NCBI GenBank assembly: GCA_032718475.1
Contig: JAUCBJ010006646.1
Location: forward strand, 99,982-163,981
Direction: 5' to 3'
Length of the DNA: 64,000 bases
Source: Nemertoderma westbladi
Lineage: Eukaryota > Xenacoelomorpha > Nemertodermatida > Nemertodermatidae
Notes under the pieces: generated by a model
Database searches by the model: none
What the model was told of the DNA's origin: nothing
Seen by the model: the letters and a program-made list of their open reading frames with translations, nothing else
Part shown: in pieces, positions 36,299-49,199 of the stretch
Layout: the number at the start of each line of letters is the position of its first letter
Position numbering within the stretch: position 1 is the stretch's first letter
Translations under genes and position numbers: made by a program

Positions 36299-37489
36299 AT
36301 CCGTTATTGTTCGCGCTTTCAGACCTTTAGCAGTTTAACCTGCCAAATTTGGATGTCTTTTAGATGATAGATAGTCTTTAGCCTATAACAAGTATTTGAT
36401 ACACTACATTAGCCGAATCCAGTCTATGCGCGATCATTCACCCGCTGGATATACCCGGGAGACTGGATTCGGAAGCCTAACCGTATTGCGGGGTAGGCCT
36501 ACTGTATTATTCGACTGATCGTAATATATATAATCTCTGACAAATATTATTCACTTTCGGGAAATATTAACAGTTCCTTTAGGACGTGGCGCTTTAAATA
36601 TATAAACAGAGTTATGACTTAAACTAGACACAACGGGATGGCTATAGATTCACGTATATGGCGCATTCTTTAGGAGATGCTTCGTTATCAATCACAATCA
36701 TACACAATACTGCACAATGCTGCACACTAATCTGCCGACCTTCACTAATTTTAGTCACATATAAGGAGAACAACAGACAATACGTGTAGGGCCTATAAAA
36801 TAGCATTAGATTCACTTCAAACCACTTAATGTAAGTCGCAATCGTTATATGTATCCGGTCTCTCTAACCTTTAGTATATCAAGAAGATTGGGGTGTCTGA
36901 TTGTTTATCAGTATTCCAAATATAATATTCCATCAACAAATATAATGAATAACCAACAGTAAATAGCAGTACAAAGTTCAAGGTATGAATGGTTATGAAT
37001 GCAGAATTGGTATGAGATATGTTAAGTGAGTGAGTTAAGTTAAGATAACGGATATACGTTCTATAATTAAGCCTACTAATGTTGAGCTAAAGACTGAAAC
37101 ACGGAGGTTCCACGCCGGTGTTGTAGGCTGTGGACAAAATCACATACTGACTCAACTCCACGAGTTTCTATATACAATCTCTAACACAGAGGCAAAAAAC
37201 GCTCTGATTGGTCGACCGAACAAAGAAGGAACAGAGAACAAAGAAAAGCTACACGTGTACAGCATCAGCTGTTAGCCGTCGTCATGGTAGCTACACTGTT
37301 TACAGAGGATTTGGCGCATTGCGTCATAGAATTGCTAATTATGTCCGTTAAAGTACACATACAGAAGAAATGGCTTTTATGTCCTCTAAAACACCAGTAC
37401 AGTAAGGACACGGCCTTTTATGCCTGTTAAACCAACTACAGAGTACTTTACGGGAAAAATAACCGGCCAATTCCGCAAAAGCCTTTACA
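36299..37489 (-). repeat. 3' LTR of the BEL/Pao element
   Basis: 1,191 bp; on the element strand it begins TGTAAAGGCTTTTGCGG and ends AACGGAT. The element strand just before it reads ctgggagcgg, a short purine-rich tract. Compared with the partner LTR it has an extra 10 bases near 36716. Confidence 0.95.
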
Positions 37490-37567
37490 CCGCTCCCAGA
37501 AAATGGGATTTAAGTCTATAAAATATAACAAATCACAGTTTCTAAAATATAAAAATACTCTAAACAG

Positions 37568-39097
37568 TTAGTCTTTCTTACGCAGACGGCGTTTACGCAG
37601 TTTTTTGAGGCTAGCAAGAGTCCTTTTCTCTTTGGGGGGAGCTACTTTACTAGGAGGGCCATAACTCCTGGGTGAAGGGTGCAATATGATTGCATCAGAA
37701 GGTGTAGGATTATGGTCGAGGTATCCGCCGTTTCGATATGCTTCTCCTCGAGCTGATTTTCCTCCGCTCGTAGCTGGATACGTTCATCCAAAAACTCTCG
37801 CAGAGAATAGGATCGTCCAAGTTCGATAACTTCTTAGAGATTCTGGATTTCCCGATCGAACTGAGATATAGTTACTTTGTTTACCGCTTGGACTTGCTAG
37901 TGCAATTTACGTTTATCTGAACAAGCGTAAGTTCCTTTTCTGATCTTTGTAGAATAGCGTCTAACTCATTTGGTACAACGCTCTCCGCCACTTTGGTGAC
38001 AGGTTATATCGTGTTAAGCCGGGACGATGGTAAGGGTTAAACGGCGATATTAAATGTCCGCGTCCCAATCCGGCTAGGTAGGATGGGCTAATATCTAGGA
38101 AGCCCACAACCGGGTGCCACCGACTAATTGTTCAGGTAACACTACATCTTTGAGCAGTGAGTACAGCTCGGGAGGATCTGTCATACTAATAGGATCAAGA
38201 GTCTGAGGTCTCACTAGGGAATGAGGAGGTCTGATCGAGTATTCCGAAACTCTGATCATAGATTTATTTAAGGATCGTCTGAGTCGAACGAGCGTAGGTG
38301 ATACGTCAAACAAATTTCGCTCGAAACTCCCGCCAGTATAGCGAGTAAAACCGTGTTTAGTGCAACGTCTCCGCGGATGTTTATGTCTTTCCGTTTGTTG
38401 GTTGGGTCTTGGGCATTCATCGCAATAATACCAAAACGCACGTCTTGTAGGGGAAACGCGAGTGATCTTTCTCCAGCTTACAATATTCCTCCATCCGTTC
38501 GAAGCTATCCAGTACAACAGGTAGCGGTCGATCGGCGGTAAGATACATCATAGTGGAATAGAGCCGTTTGAGTTCTACCATGCGGTCATGATGTATACCT
38601 TGAGGATATCAAGTTTCTAGATTCTGTTGACTGGTAATATCGAGATAGGTTTCTCTCAAGAATTCCAGGTATTTGGTGAAGTCGCTGTGTTTATCCGGCT
38701 CTTCAACATCTGCACTTTCGAGTCGGTTTCGAATAGAATTTTCGTGTTCGAGTCTCAGTTTATCGTTCCGCTTCCGCTGGGTATGATATTTAAATAAAAC
38801 CATTTCCCTTTTGGTGTCTATATCGTTCGTATCGTGTAGGTCGATAGGATGACCAGTAGTTAAGAAGTCCATATACGTACCATTACGATGGGTATAGCGA
38901 GCGGTGAATTTTCTACAGTCCAACCCACGCGCAAGTTGCTCCCGGGACATTGGCGGTTAGATATAACGACCATCGTCCTCCGTAGTAGTTGGACCAGCGT
39001 CGCCGCGTATCAAGCTATCAACAAACGCTTGCAAAGGTAGAGTATATCACTCCCTGATACCAAGATCATCTTCTATCAACTCAAGCATATCTGCCAT
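37568..39097 (-). pseudogene. Third ORF of the BEL/Pao element (env position), decayed
   Basis: On the element strand an ATG at 39097 starts MADMLELIEDDLGIRE and the same frame runs to about 38419, broken by TGA (39049-39047), TAA (near 38957) and TGA (38611-38609). Parallel reading in other frames follows (38095-38517, with CDEC...CTKHG). The 3' part is glutamate-rich and probably coiled coil, and ends in a lysine/arginine-rich tail (LKKLRKRRLRKKD) at a TAA, 37570-37568. No signal peptide or membrane segment is seen, so despite the position there is no support for an envelope protein. Function unknown. Confidence 0.45.
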
Positions 39098-40745
39098 ATA
39101 AGTTTATCCATATTATAATGAGTTTATATTTAGGCGAGCGGGCGTCGCTGCCTACCCCTCTCTGCCCCCGGACAGTGCGAGATCCTCAGCGCTGGTGTAC
39201 TTTCGCCGATGTGCCTATCGCCAACGTCGTAGCTGCACAACGACTATAACAACCAGCACGAGTCACTCCACCGTCCGTCCCAAAGGCTTAGATATACTTC
39301 AGGTTCTTACTGGAGAGTTAGGGCTACTTTCACAATTGCGACTCGCTACTGTAAACACACCTTAGTAGTAACATTCACCTACAAACGCACAAATTCCACG
39401 TAACTGTCACAAATGGTACACATTCTATCACACATTCGGGTCATTTGTCCGTTAGTCAAGTGCCTTCCAGAATGTCACGTTGTTATTATGTATCCCTGGA
39501 TACTAGCGGTGTGCTATTTATTCCGTATGCTATTCAATGAGCAAGCTTTTTATTGTTCTGTTAACTCGCTTCTAATTCTAGCGTGGTTGTTGCCATGGTG
39601 ACATTATTGAAAGCTAGCGGTAGAATTAGGGTAATTCTCATGCATACAGATCTGGGATGCTATTTAATAGTAATTCTTTAATGGTCAATATTTCTCTTTA
39701 TACATGATTTTATGAATTTTATCGGCTTTTGACTCTATATTGGAGATTCTCGCACACTAATACACTTAATAGAGTGAATCTCCGCTCCCATGATCTATTA
39801 ATTAATGGAATTTTGGGAATGTTATAAATTGTGTAAAAATGACAATTTATTAAATTCATTAAAATATATGAATTTAAATTTATTCCCGTAATTTTTATTA
39901 TTTAATGTTAAATAGACACAATTTTATTCCAGAACGTGTCTGGGGACTGGGATCCTTGATTCTAGGAATTTTGACCTTTTAAGAGTATCGGTAAGTGCTA
40001 CGATATCTTAATCGACTAGAATTTTAAAGGATCTAAAATTTCGACAGATTTTATAAATATTAATAATTAATATTTAGGATGGGCACCAGTTTATTCCAGA
40101 ACTTGTCTGGGGACGTTAACCACTGATTCTAGAATTTTGTCTTTCAAGTATATCGGTGGGTGCCGCGATATCTTAATCGACTAGAATTGCAGATAGTCAA
40201 AGGGTTTAACAGATTTATTTTGCGTTATACGCTACTGTTAAAGGGACATCACGCTACTATATGTATTATTTAATATACGGTATGAGAGCAATATCGCACG
40301 AAGCAATGTCAGTGAGAAGAGGCAAGTCGTTTCCAAGGTCTACCCAGAGCTTGGTTTAGCCGAGACACGAGGATCTGAATTTTGCATTCCTAATACTCTG
40401 CTTACCAATAATACTTAAATATAGTAGGAGCTTTATTGTACTTTAATAAGTACGGACATTTCATCTTACTGTAGTTACGTATTTGTAAGGTAATACGGAC
40501 GGACAGTAAGGAAGGAGAAAAATAATTATTTCTCGCCGTCGCACTAAATATATAATATGTAAGTAATTAAGTAATAAACGCGAATATATATTGCACTAAT
40601 CTACTAAATAATCGCTAAAATAACATTCTACTAAATAAAATTAAAGAAAACGATTATAATAAAATTACATAATAATATATACATAAATATAAAAGAATAA
40701 AAATAAATATAAAATAATATAGTCACACACCCACTCCGTATGTTG
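39098..40745 (-). other. Non-coding internal region of the BEL/Pao element
   Basis: AT-rich in large part. An imperfect duplication (ttattccagaacgtgtctgg, atatcttaatcgactagaat) is found at about 39925-40020 and 40090-40190. No integrase or reverse transcriptase motif was found here, although pol would normally continue into it. Confidence 0.6.
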
Positions 40746-42221
40746 TTACGTTATGGAGTCCCTAGATATTTGTTGGATTAGGGAGGTGGTCGTGGGAAGA
40801 GTATCTTGCCTTCCATAGTTTCCGGACAGTTTTCGGTCTCTTTCCAGTAAACATAAACGACCAGCTGGGCGATTGAGTGGTTGTGTTACTTTCTCCGCTC
40901 CCTTGGCCTGTCTAATCTTCACCGGGGTAAGATGAGGAGGCCATTCATCTTCTTTACTTAGGAAGTCGGGTCCACCTAACCGGTCTGGAGTATCTGTAAG
41001 TTCTTGAGGAGTTGCTCCTCTGGAAGCGATGTCGGCTAGATTGATCGTCTCGGGGCAATGTCTCCATTGATCTACATTGGAGTTGATGTCGTCATTATCT
41101 GAGGAGTATGGTGTTCCCTCAGTTGGGTCGTCAACTTCACTGCTCTCCACTTCCCGTTCACTTAATTGATATACCTGTTCTTTTGGTAATCTCTCCATAA
41201 GAGTTCTACGAGAAGGGCCAGTAAAGTACCAACCTACTCTAGTTCTTCCCGCATAGACTTGTAGTGGTTGCGGTTGAGCAGGCCGTTTCTCCAATGTCTC
41301 GAGCGCTTCATGCGCATTTTGACCGATGAGTATTTGGACTCCAGGGTAATCGGTGTTGAATCTAGGTATTTCAAGCTGCTGGGTGAAATCGTCCTCATCC
41401 CAGTTATAAGGTTCCACTTGGCTGGTCGCGAAGTTCTTTATCGCTACCATTTTTACTGACCTTATGCTGTGTTCTCCTAGTTCATCCTGGGGGGTGGACA
41501 ACACGCCTACATAATAATCCACTATTATGGTAGATTTCCAAACCTGCATAATTCCTGACATGTTTAGCTTAGTTCGGAACTTGGGTTGTCCAGCAAAGAT
41601 GTCTTCGGCTAGTTCTTTGTCGATGAATGTTCCTGTGCTACCGGAGTCAAGGAGGGCGTTCACTATATAACTCCTTGTAGGTCCGTGGACCCTTAACTGT
41701 ACTACAGGAAATTCTCGGATTCCTACATTGGAAGTTGGTGCTTTCCAAGATGGTTGTCTGTCAGAAGTAGTTAGGGGGAGCTCGCTGTCGGTGTCCTTTT
41801 CATACGTAAGTGCTCGATACACTGCGGTATTTGTCAGGTAACAGGATTTGTTTTCGTCGGAGAATTCGTCCGTATAGAATCCTTCCATCTCAGAATATTG
41901 GTCAGTGTCGTTCACATCACTGAATTGGACATGTAGTTCGGACTCACTTACCTGACTCGGGCTGTTTCGTTCGAATTCCGTGTGCAACAAGATATGATGT
42001 TTTGCGCCGCACTTTGCACACCTTGCGTCGGAGTAACAGGTTCGCTGTTGGTGTCCTCGTCTGAGGCAATTATAACACAACCGCTTATCCCACATGACTT
42101 CACATCTATCCTTTAATGATTTCTTTAGGAATTTATCACACATATTCAAACGGTGGGGCCCGTCGCACAGCACACATTTTGGTTTGATGTTACTTACCTT
42201 ACTTTGAGTAACGTTGTGCAC
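40746..42221 (-). pseudogene. gag C terminus, protease and in-frame-deleted pol
   Basis: 491 codons. The first 80 residues are a BEL/Pao nucleocapsid: CVLC...C..., LCYNCLRRGHQQRTC and CAKCGAKHHILLH. Around residue 190 is the aspartic protease signature ALLDSGSTGTFID, followed by the usual ILIG segment. Soon after, at about residue 385, the sequence jumps to QWRHCPETINLADIASRG, which in intact elements lies at the end of the RT/RNase H region. The RT palm and RNase H are thus deleted with the frame kept. It ends at 40746 with no integrase. The true gag-pol frame probably entered about 42360, where a one-base shift separates it from gag upstream. Confidence 0.8.
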
Positions 42222-42339
42222 ACTCGTTCTTTCTTCGGGCTTTCTTACTTGAATTCTCTTAGGAGACGTAGGGGGAGTTTTTCTTACCTGTTCTCTCCTG
42301 TCATTGGTTCGAGACTTGAATTTATTTACTTTAGGCGTT

Positions 42340-45300
42340 TTATTGACATAATCGGTGTCTTTCAGTGTCTTTCCCGCTATCCTCTCCTTGAGAAGTCTGG
42401 CTTTCGCCGTCGTCTGTATAACACACTGGTGTTACCTTTCTCCTAGAGACGGGTTTCTCACTTACCTTGTTTTCCGGTGTCTTCTCTCTGGACTGCTTTA
42501 TGAGCTGTAATTTCACTTCGCCATCCAAGAATGACATGAGATCAGCCATGGTAGGGTCTTGTTGTTGTTGTTCCATCATATATAACACATTCTTGTCCCA
42601 GCGTGTACCTACTCCACCCTTCGGTAAAGTAGAAGCCACTGCTCTAATAACCATAGCACTCTGATACTCATGAGACTTACCTAGCCAATCTAATTGTCTG
42701 CAGATCTCCTGAATCTCATCGGAAAATTCTATAATCCCGCTGCTAATAAACTTTCGGGGCGCTACCAACTTTGCATACAAATACCCAGCTATGTTATTCC
42801 TATTACCATGCCTGAAGTTTAGTGTATCCCAAACTTGTCTTAATCCGTCTGGATGTCCAATAAACTTTAACGCCATTAACTTGGGAGATCCTTCCAAGCA
42901 CTCGATGAGGAATCTAAGTTTCTCTCCATTAGATAGCACAGAGTTCTGTATGTTATCTTTGTAATATTCATTAAAAGGTAACCATTTCATCTCATCTCCA
43001 TTGAACTTGACTATCTCTCCCACCTTTACCGCTTGGCGGGCTTCGGTTCTAGCCATTTGACGCGTAAAACTTTCTTGGGCCATCGTGTTATTTAATATCG
43101 AGTTATCGGTATATAAATTTCTCGGATTATGATCAGGTCTATAGGGAATATCACTATCAACAGGTCTATAATTACCCTTAATAGGGTTTACTATAGGAGT
43201 TTCTACTTCGCTAGCAGTATAGATGCGTGTAGGCTCCACACCTTGCACATGAGATACTTCAGACCTAACGGGTTGACATATTGTTACAGAGGGTGGTGAT
43301 ATACCCTTTTGTAAATTTACTAATTTATCGCGTTCTAGCGCGATACTTTGCTGCACTTCTTGCAACTCTAACCTACTTTCCTTTACGGTTCCCTTTAACT
43401 ATTGAACAGTCCCTTCTAACTCTCGGACCTGTTGGGAGGAGCGCACTCGATTCTCCTTCATCTCTCCGAGGAGAATGTCCATCCCCCGCCGTCTCTCGTC
43501 TACCCAATCAACCGCCGAAGCGGGATCCGCCAACGTCGTAGCGAGCAGACGAGGGACTACGGGCGATATATCCTTTATATTTCGCTCGGAGTCCAGGACC
43601 GACACTGTTTCAGGGGCTGTTCCTCTAGGCACAGATAATTTGGTGCTGTGTAAAGGGAATTTAAAGGTGGGTTCTGGGAGCACAGGTGTCTCTATCACCG
43701 AAGGGGTGATTTCAAGAACAGGCCTAATTATTTCAGGCTCATCTACTATAGTAGGGAGTCTTTCTATTTTAATTATTTAGTCTGTGGGTTCTGTACTACC
43801 TAAATCTGTGTTAGTTAGTTGCCTTCTAACAGCTGGGGGCAAATCAGGCAATTTGTGACGGTGAGATGTTCTTCTACGCCTACTTAGACGAGATCTATTT
43901 CCTCCGCCTTCAGGATCGGTGGTATCGCCTTCCTCAGATGATGTATAACCTTGTCTTTTGGGAGTAGATCGATTCATCATCTGCATATTACTAGCTGTTA
44001 ACTGTTTACTGAAGTTGTCTTGCTTCTCTTGAAGATTTTCCAACTCTAGTTGGGTTGTCTCTTCAGATGCCCTCCGTTCTGCTTCTGCCACTGCTATTTT
44101 TCTTTCCGCTTCGGCCGCTGCCGCTTTTCTTGCCGCTTCTACTGCTGCAGCTGCCGCTTTTGCTTCTGCCGCTGCCGCTTTTGCCTCTGCCGCTGCCTCT
44201 GCCAAGGCCGCTTTTCTTTCTGCCTCTGCCACTGCCGCCTTTCTTTCTGCTTCTGCCACTGCTGCTGCCGCTGCTGCTATCTTTCTGTCTTCTATACGTT
44301 TTTTCTTTACTTGTTCTTCTTGAACCTTAGCGATGCGGATGCTTTCATTGAATTTAGCTTGGTTCGCAGCTAACCTATCCACATCGATTGCGTCCAACAC
44401 ACGCTGGGCTCCTTCACTATTAGGGCTAAGCCCCTCTAGTCTTCTCCTCAACTCTTCATCTCCTACAAAACGTTGATAGTCCGACAGATAGATGTCAATG
44501 GCATCCCTCTTATGCGGCTTCTCTGCCGTCGCTTCACTTTCCACTTGGGAAAAAGTAGCGTCTGTTGATTCTCCATGGGTTGAGCGCTCATCCAACTGGG
44601 CTTTCCACTGAGTCGTTCCTTGCACCTGGAGGCTCACCCGTTGAAACCAAGTCTTTACGGCAACTTGCAACGACGTGTCTTGTCTTCTTTTAGAAGCCTC
44701 CTCAAAGGCCGATAAGATTAGCCTGATTCGTAGAATTCTTTCTTTAACTTGATAAAGCAGCTGTCCCTGCTCTTGAGGTCCTTGGGGTTGTTGAAACAGT
44801 TGTTTTTCTAATCGCTCCATGGAGCTGAAGAATCCCTGTACGTATCCGGCTGCGGACCTCTTCCACACAGCTGGATCGATGGTTTCCTTGGTTACTCCCA
44901 TCCTGTGTATATCTTCCCAGGCAGCTTCTGATAAATCAAACGGGAGTCCGGGTCCGGGGAAGTTCCATTGCGACTCGACAATAGACTTCAGTTCTTCCCT
45001 TGTGTATCCCGCATAACTATCTTTAGTCGATCGCTTATTTCTCGCCCAATCGATCTGGTGTTCTTCCACCGCAATCAATAACCTAGTGAGTACGGCTGTA
45101 GGAAGGATGAGAAGGGGATCCGAATAAACCGCATCCGTCATCTTTGCTCCGCGCTCGGGTGTCAGCTCTACAGTATCCTCACTACTGGAGCTGTCGGGCC
45201 GTTGAGAAATAAGTTCTTGGCTCGCGGGTTGTTGTTGTTCCGCTGCTTCTTGGTCCCGCTTGACCTGAGCTCTAGTGCCTATGACAGACCTACGGTGTTG

Positions 45301-45456
45301 GACCAGCCTAGGTTCTGATATTACTACTGGGGGAATGATCTTTCTTACAGTAGGAGGTGAGTTGAACTTCGGTCTAACACGTTCCACACTCCTGTCTGGG
45401 TCACATATGGTTGTATCTAGGAGACTGTCTGACAGATTTTGCTTTGTGTCAGACAT
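42340..45456 (-). pseudogene. gag of the BEL/Pao element, one frame with two stops
   Basis: A single minus frame runs from ATG 45456 to 42340, interrupted only by TAA (43779-43777) and TAG (43401-43399). The first 559 codons hold an acidic N terminus and a long alanine/glutamate/arginine coiled coil (about residues 380-490, AEAERKAA repeats). After the second stop the reading contains VKFNGDEMKWLPFNEYY and EKLRFLIECLEGSPK, matching the DUF1759 gag core of BEL/Pao elements. The frame ends near a probable one-base shift (about 42360) that throws it out of the zinc-knuckle frame. The TAG lies in CAA-TAG-TTA context; readthrough is conceivable but unproven. Confidence 0.8.
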
Positions 45457-47750
45457 GTTGGTTTGTACAGTTGAATGCCTACTGCTATATTACAGTTTAA
45501 GCAAGTCTAGTAATTCAGTATCACTGTTAGCCTAGTAATTAATTACCGATACTGCTACTTAGTGTAGCGTGATATATGTATAATATATTAGAATACCGGT
45601 ATGCTTATAATATATATATAAGTATTATTACAGACTAGGTTTGTCACAGGATACCGGTATGTAATTCCAGCACAAATATATATAAATATATAATAGGCCT
45701 ATCGTGAATACCGGTATGCAGCTTACACTTATAGTACATATAAGTATAATTATTAACTAGAATTAATTACAGAATACCGGTATGATTTCAGCCTAAATTT
45801 ATAGAAATAAATATAATAAGCCTATCGTGAATACCGGTATACAGCTTACACTTATAATGTATATATATAAGTATAATTACAGACTAGAATTAATTACAGA
45901 ACACCGGTATGATTTCAGCCTAAATTTATAGAAATAAATATAATAAGCCTATCGTGAATACCGGTATGTCAATTATTTTGGAATAATTGAATTTCTGAAT
46001 TTTTAGGGGTTACTTGGTTACTTTAACTTACTTTATTACCGTTATTTAAGCAGTAGTCCAACTGATATTTAGACCTAATTGTTGTATGGCAGGCCTACTA
46101 TTTATAAATCTTAGAGTTGATTTATAATATATATACCCGTTATAATGGGTTTTTTGTCAATATTTGAAATAAATGTTATTATTTCTGGGGGGAGTCACTA
46201 CACAGAAGCTGTGCGCTCTCAGTGGAGTGCTACTTGTTGGACACTAAAACAAATAATTCTAATTTACCTAAGTTACTTAATGCTACAAATTACATACAAT
46301 TCGGGGTGAGATTACAATCTCTAAATAAACACAAAAAATTACACATTTTTAGGGTAATTTTACAAGAAGTCTACAAACCAGCCTAACAAAGGGTTAGAAA
46401 TCTGGTTATTACAACGGACAGAGTACTACGGTATTTGAAAATAATAAGTAGTAGTAAATATACTGCGTTGTCCAGATAGAAAAATACCACCGTCTGACGA
46501 CTTATAGCCGTATCGCTATAAGTACTACGTTATGTATCACGGAGTGTTCCTACCTAGAAGTTAATTACCGCGGTCTACCAGAACCAACGTGCCTATTAAC
46601 CACTTTACAACACAAATATACTGCCTACACACTAATTGCCTTCGGAAAGCACTGTACACTAAACCCTAAATTAGGTACAAGTACTTATACAACAAATAAT
46701 CAGTAGTTAAAAATACTTGAACAGCTAAAAGAACCACGGTATCTGCCAGAGTGACCAAAGCACAAAATCTCCAGTCTTTACCTACGCCAAGCAGCCCTGA
46801 TGTAGTACCGGGGTTAGTTTAACTGTAACGGTATATATAACAAGCACAATTACTGCAGGAATAAACTTGGGGAATGAATGTTGCGAATAATCGCATAAAC
46901 TCTGAATAATAAATATTACGCTACGCGTACAGACTACTCAAACAAAATGCAGACCAAATACTGACAGACTACTATCAAGCCCAAGCAAACTACGGTATAT
47001 GCAGACTCCGAAATGGTTAGTTAGTATGCGTCCTAACCTAGTGGGACGACTTATTCTTTCGAGGGGGTTTACCTCACAGCTCTGGAAGCCCCTACGTTCC
47101 CAACTGGCACTTTATCGGACATACACTCTACACACACCGAAATCTCTCAAGACCTAACAACAGCCAGACAAAATCCAGCCTACAAATTATCTAAATAAGA
47201 AATATTACGCTACCCGTACAAACTACACAAACAAAATACAGACCAAACGCTGGCAGACTACTATCAAGCCTAAATAAACTACAGTATATGCAGACTCCGA
47301 AATGGTTAGTTAGTATGCGTTCTAACCGAGTAGTACGACTTATTCTTTTGAGGGGGTTCACCTCACAGCACTGGCAGCCCCTACTTTCCTAACTAGTACT
47401 TTTTCGGACATATGCTCTACACACACTACAGTCCCTTCAGACTTAACAACAGTCAGACAACAGTCCAGCCTACAAATTATCTGTACAATCTGAGCAGGCT
47501 TACACGCCTTCTGCTCAATATTGGCCTACAAATAAATAAAACTGACAGAAATAAGTAAGCTCCAAAAGAAACAAGGGGTGTACAGTCCCTAATCTCTTAA
47601 ACAGCCTACCGGTATACAATATCACAATCGAATAATAGTGCTGTACCTGTACTGCTGTAGGTACCGGTCCGGGTGGTTAGGTAGTCAGGCCTACTAGGTA
47701 CCAGTTAACCGGTACTTCAGCTTTATTGCCTACTGCAATACAGAAGCTAT
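45457..47750 (-). other. 5' leader of the BEL/Pao element with internal repeats
   Basis: 2.3 kb without ORFs between the 5' LTR and gag. It has a roughly 60/125-bp repeat built on the palindrome ataccggtat (45590-45970) and a roughly 290-bp tandem duplication (46905-47160 with 47197-47445, sharing agactccgaaatggttagtt). No obvious tRNA primer binding site with TGG follows the LTR, so priming is unresolved. Confidence 0.65.
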
Positions 47751-48931
47751 ATCCGTTATTGTTCGCGCTTTCAGACCTTTAGCAGTTTAACCTGCCAAAT
47801 TTGGATGTCTTTTAGATGATAGATAGTCTTTAGCCTATAACAAGTATTAGATACACTACATTAGCCGAATCCAGTCTATGCGCGATCATTCACCCGCTGG
47901 ATATACCCGGGAGACTGGATTCGGAAGCCTAACCGTATTGCGGGGTAGGCCTACTGTATTATTCGACTGATCGTAATATATATAATCTCTGACAAATATT
48001 ATTCACTTTCGGGAAATATTAACAGTTCCTTTAGGACGTGGCGCTTTAAATATATAAACAGAGTTATGACTTAAACTAGACACAGCGGGATGGCTATAGA
48101 TTCACGTATATGGCGCATTCTTTAGGAGATGCTTCGTTATCAATCACGATCATACACAATACTGCACACTAATCTGCCGACCTTCACTAATTTTAGTCAC
48201 ATATAAGGAGAACAACAGACAATACGTGTAGGGCCTATAAAATAGCATTAGATTCACTTCAAACCACTTAATGTAAGTCGCAATCGTTATATGTATCCGG
48301 TCTCTCTAACCTTTAGTATATCAAGAAGATTGGGGTGTCTGATTGTTTATCAGTATTCCAAATATAATATTCCATCAACAAATATAATGAATAACCGACA
48401 GTAAATAGCAGTACAAAGTTCAAGGTATGAATGGTTATGAATGCAGAATTGGTATGAGATATGTTAAGTGAGTGAGTTAAGTTAAGATAACGGATATACG
48501 TTCTATAATTAAGCCTACTAATGTTGAGCTAAAGACTGAAACACGGAGGTTCCACGCCGGTGTTGTAGGCTGTGGACAAAATCACATACTGACTCAACTC
48601 CACGAGTTTCTATATACAATCTCTAACACAGAGGCAAAAAACGCTCTGATTGGTCGACCGAACAAAGAAGGAACAGAGAACAAAGAAAAGCTACACGTGT
48701 ACAGCATCAGCTGTTAGCCGTCGTCATGGTAGCTACACTGTTTACAGAGGATTTGGCGCATTGCGTCATAGAATTGCTAATTATGTCCGTTAAAGTACAC
48801 ATACAGAAGAAATGGCTTTTATGTCCTCTAAAACACCAGTACAGTAAGGACACGGCCTTTTATGCCTGTTAAACCAACTACAGAGTACTTTACGGGGAAA
48901 ATAACCGGCCAATTCCGCAAAAGCCTTTACA
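47751..48931 (-). repeat. 5' LTR of the BEL/Pao element
   Basis: 1,181 bp, near-identical to 36299-37489. Differences are single substitutions (such as acacagcggg for acacaacggg) and a 10-bp deletion in the tactgcac repeat. Confidence 0.95.
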
Positions 48932-49088
48932 CTGTCTTTACCACCCGCCTCTAGTTAGACTCGAGACTGGTCGTAGGTCACTGTCTTTACCACCCGCCTC
49001 TAGTTAGACTCGAGACTGGTCGTAGGTCACTGTCTTTATTTCCCGCCTCTAGTTAGACTCGAGACTGGTCGTAGGTCACTGTCTTTCC
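48932..49088. repeat. 49-bp minisatellite, part right of the LTR element
   Basis: Three complete units directly continuing the array at 36298, then unique DNA. Confidence 0.95.
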
Positions 49089-49199
49089 AGGGAACTCTTC
49101 ATTGGAACTCACTAAATTAAATCTCCGGTTAATCCCCAGTAGATCAGTGTTTTTAAAAAAAATTAAAACAAAACCTCTTAGGTGGGTATAAAAGCTATG

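Larger units (their letters stand above)
36299..48931 (-). mobile_element. BEL/Pao LTR retrotransposon, 12.6 kb, internally deleted
   Basis: A minus-strand element inserted in the 49-bp array. The array sequence reads ...gtcactgt on the left and (a)ctgtcttt on the right, so a 4-5-bp target duplication (ctgt/actgt) is seen. The two LTRs differ by about five substitutions and one 10-bp indel in 1.19 kb, indicating a young insertion. The internal region carries a BEL/Pao-type gag (DUF1759-like core, zinc knuckles) and protease, but reverse transcriptase core and integrase are missing. A third ORF lies before the 3' LTR. It must therefore be non-autonomous. Confidence 0.9.

Noticed and set aside
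38095-38517. CDEC...CTKHG motif suggesting a piggyBac-type zinc tail
   Set aside because: The spacing does not fit, and the frame competes with a more protein-like one in the decayed third ORF.
44050-44373. Cysteine/phenylalanine- and leucine-rich plus ORFs
   Set aside because: They are the antisense of the alanine-rich coiled coil of the BEL/Pao gag.
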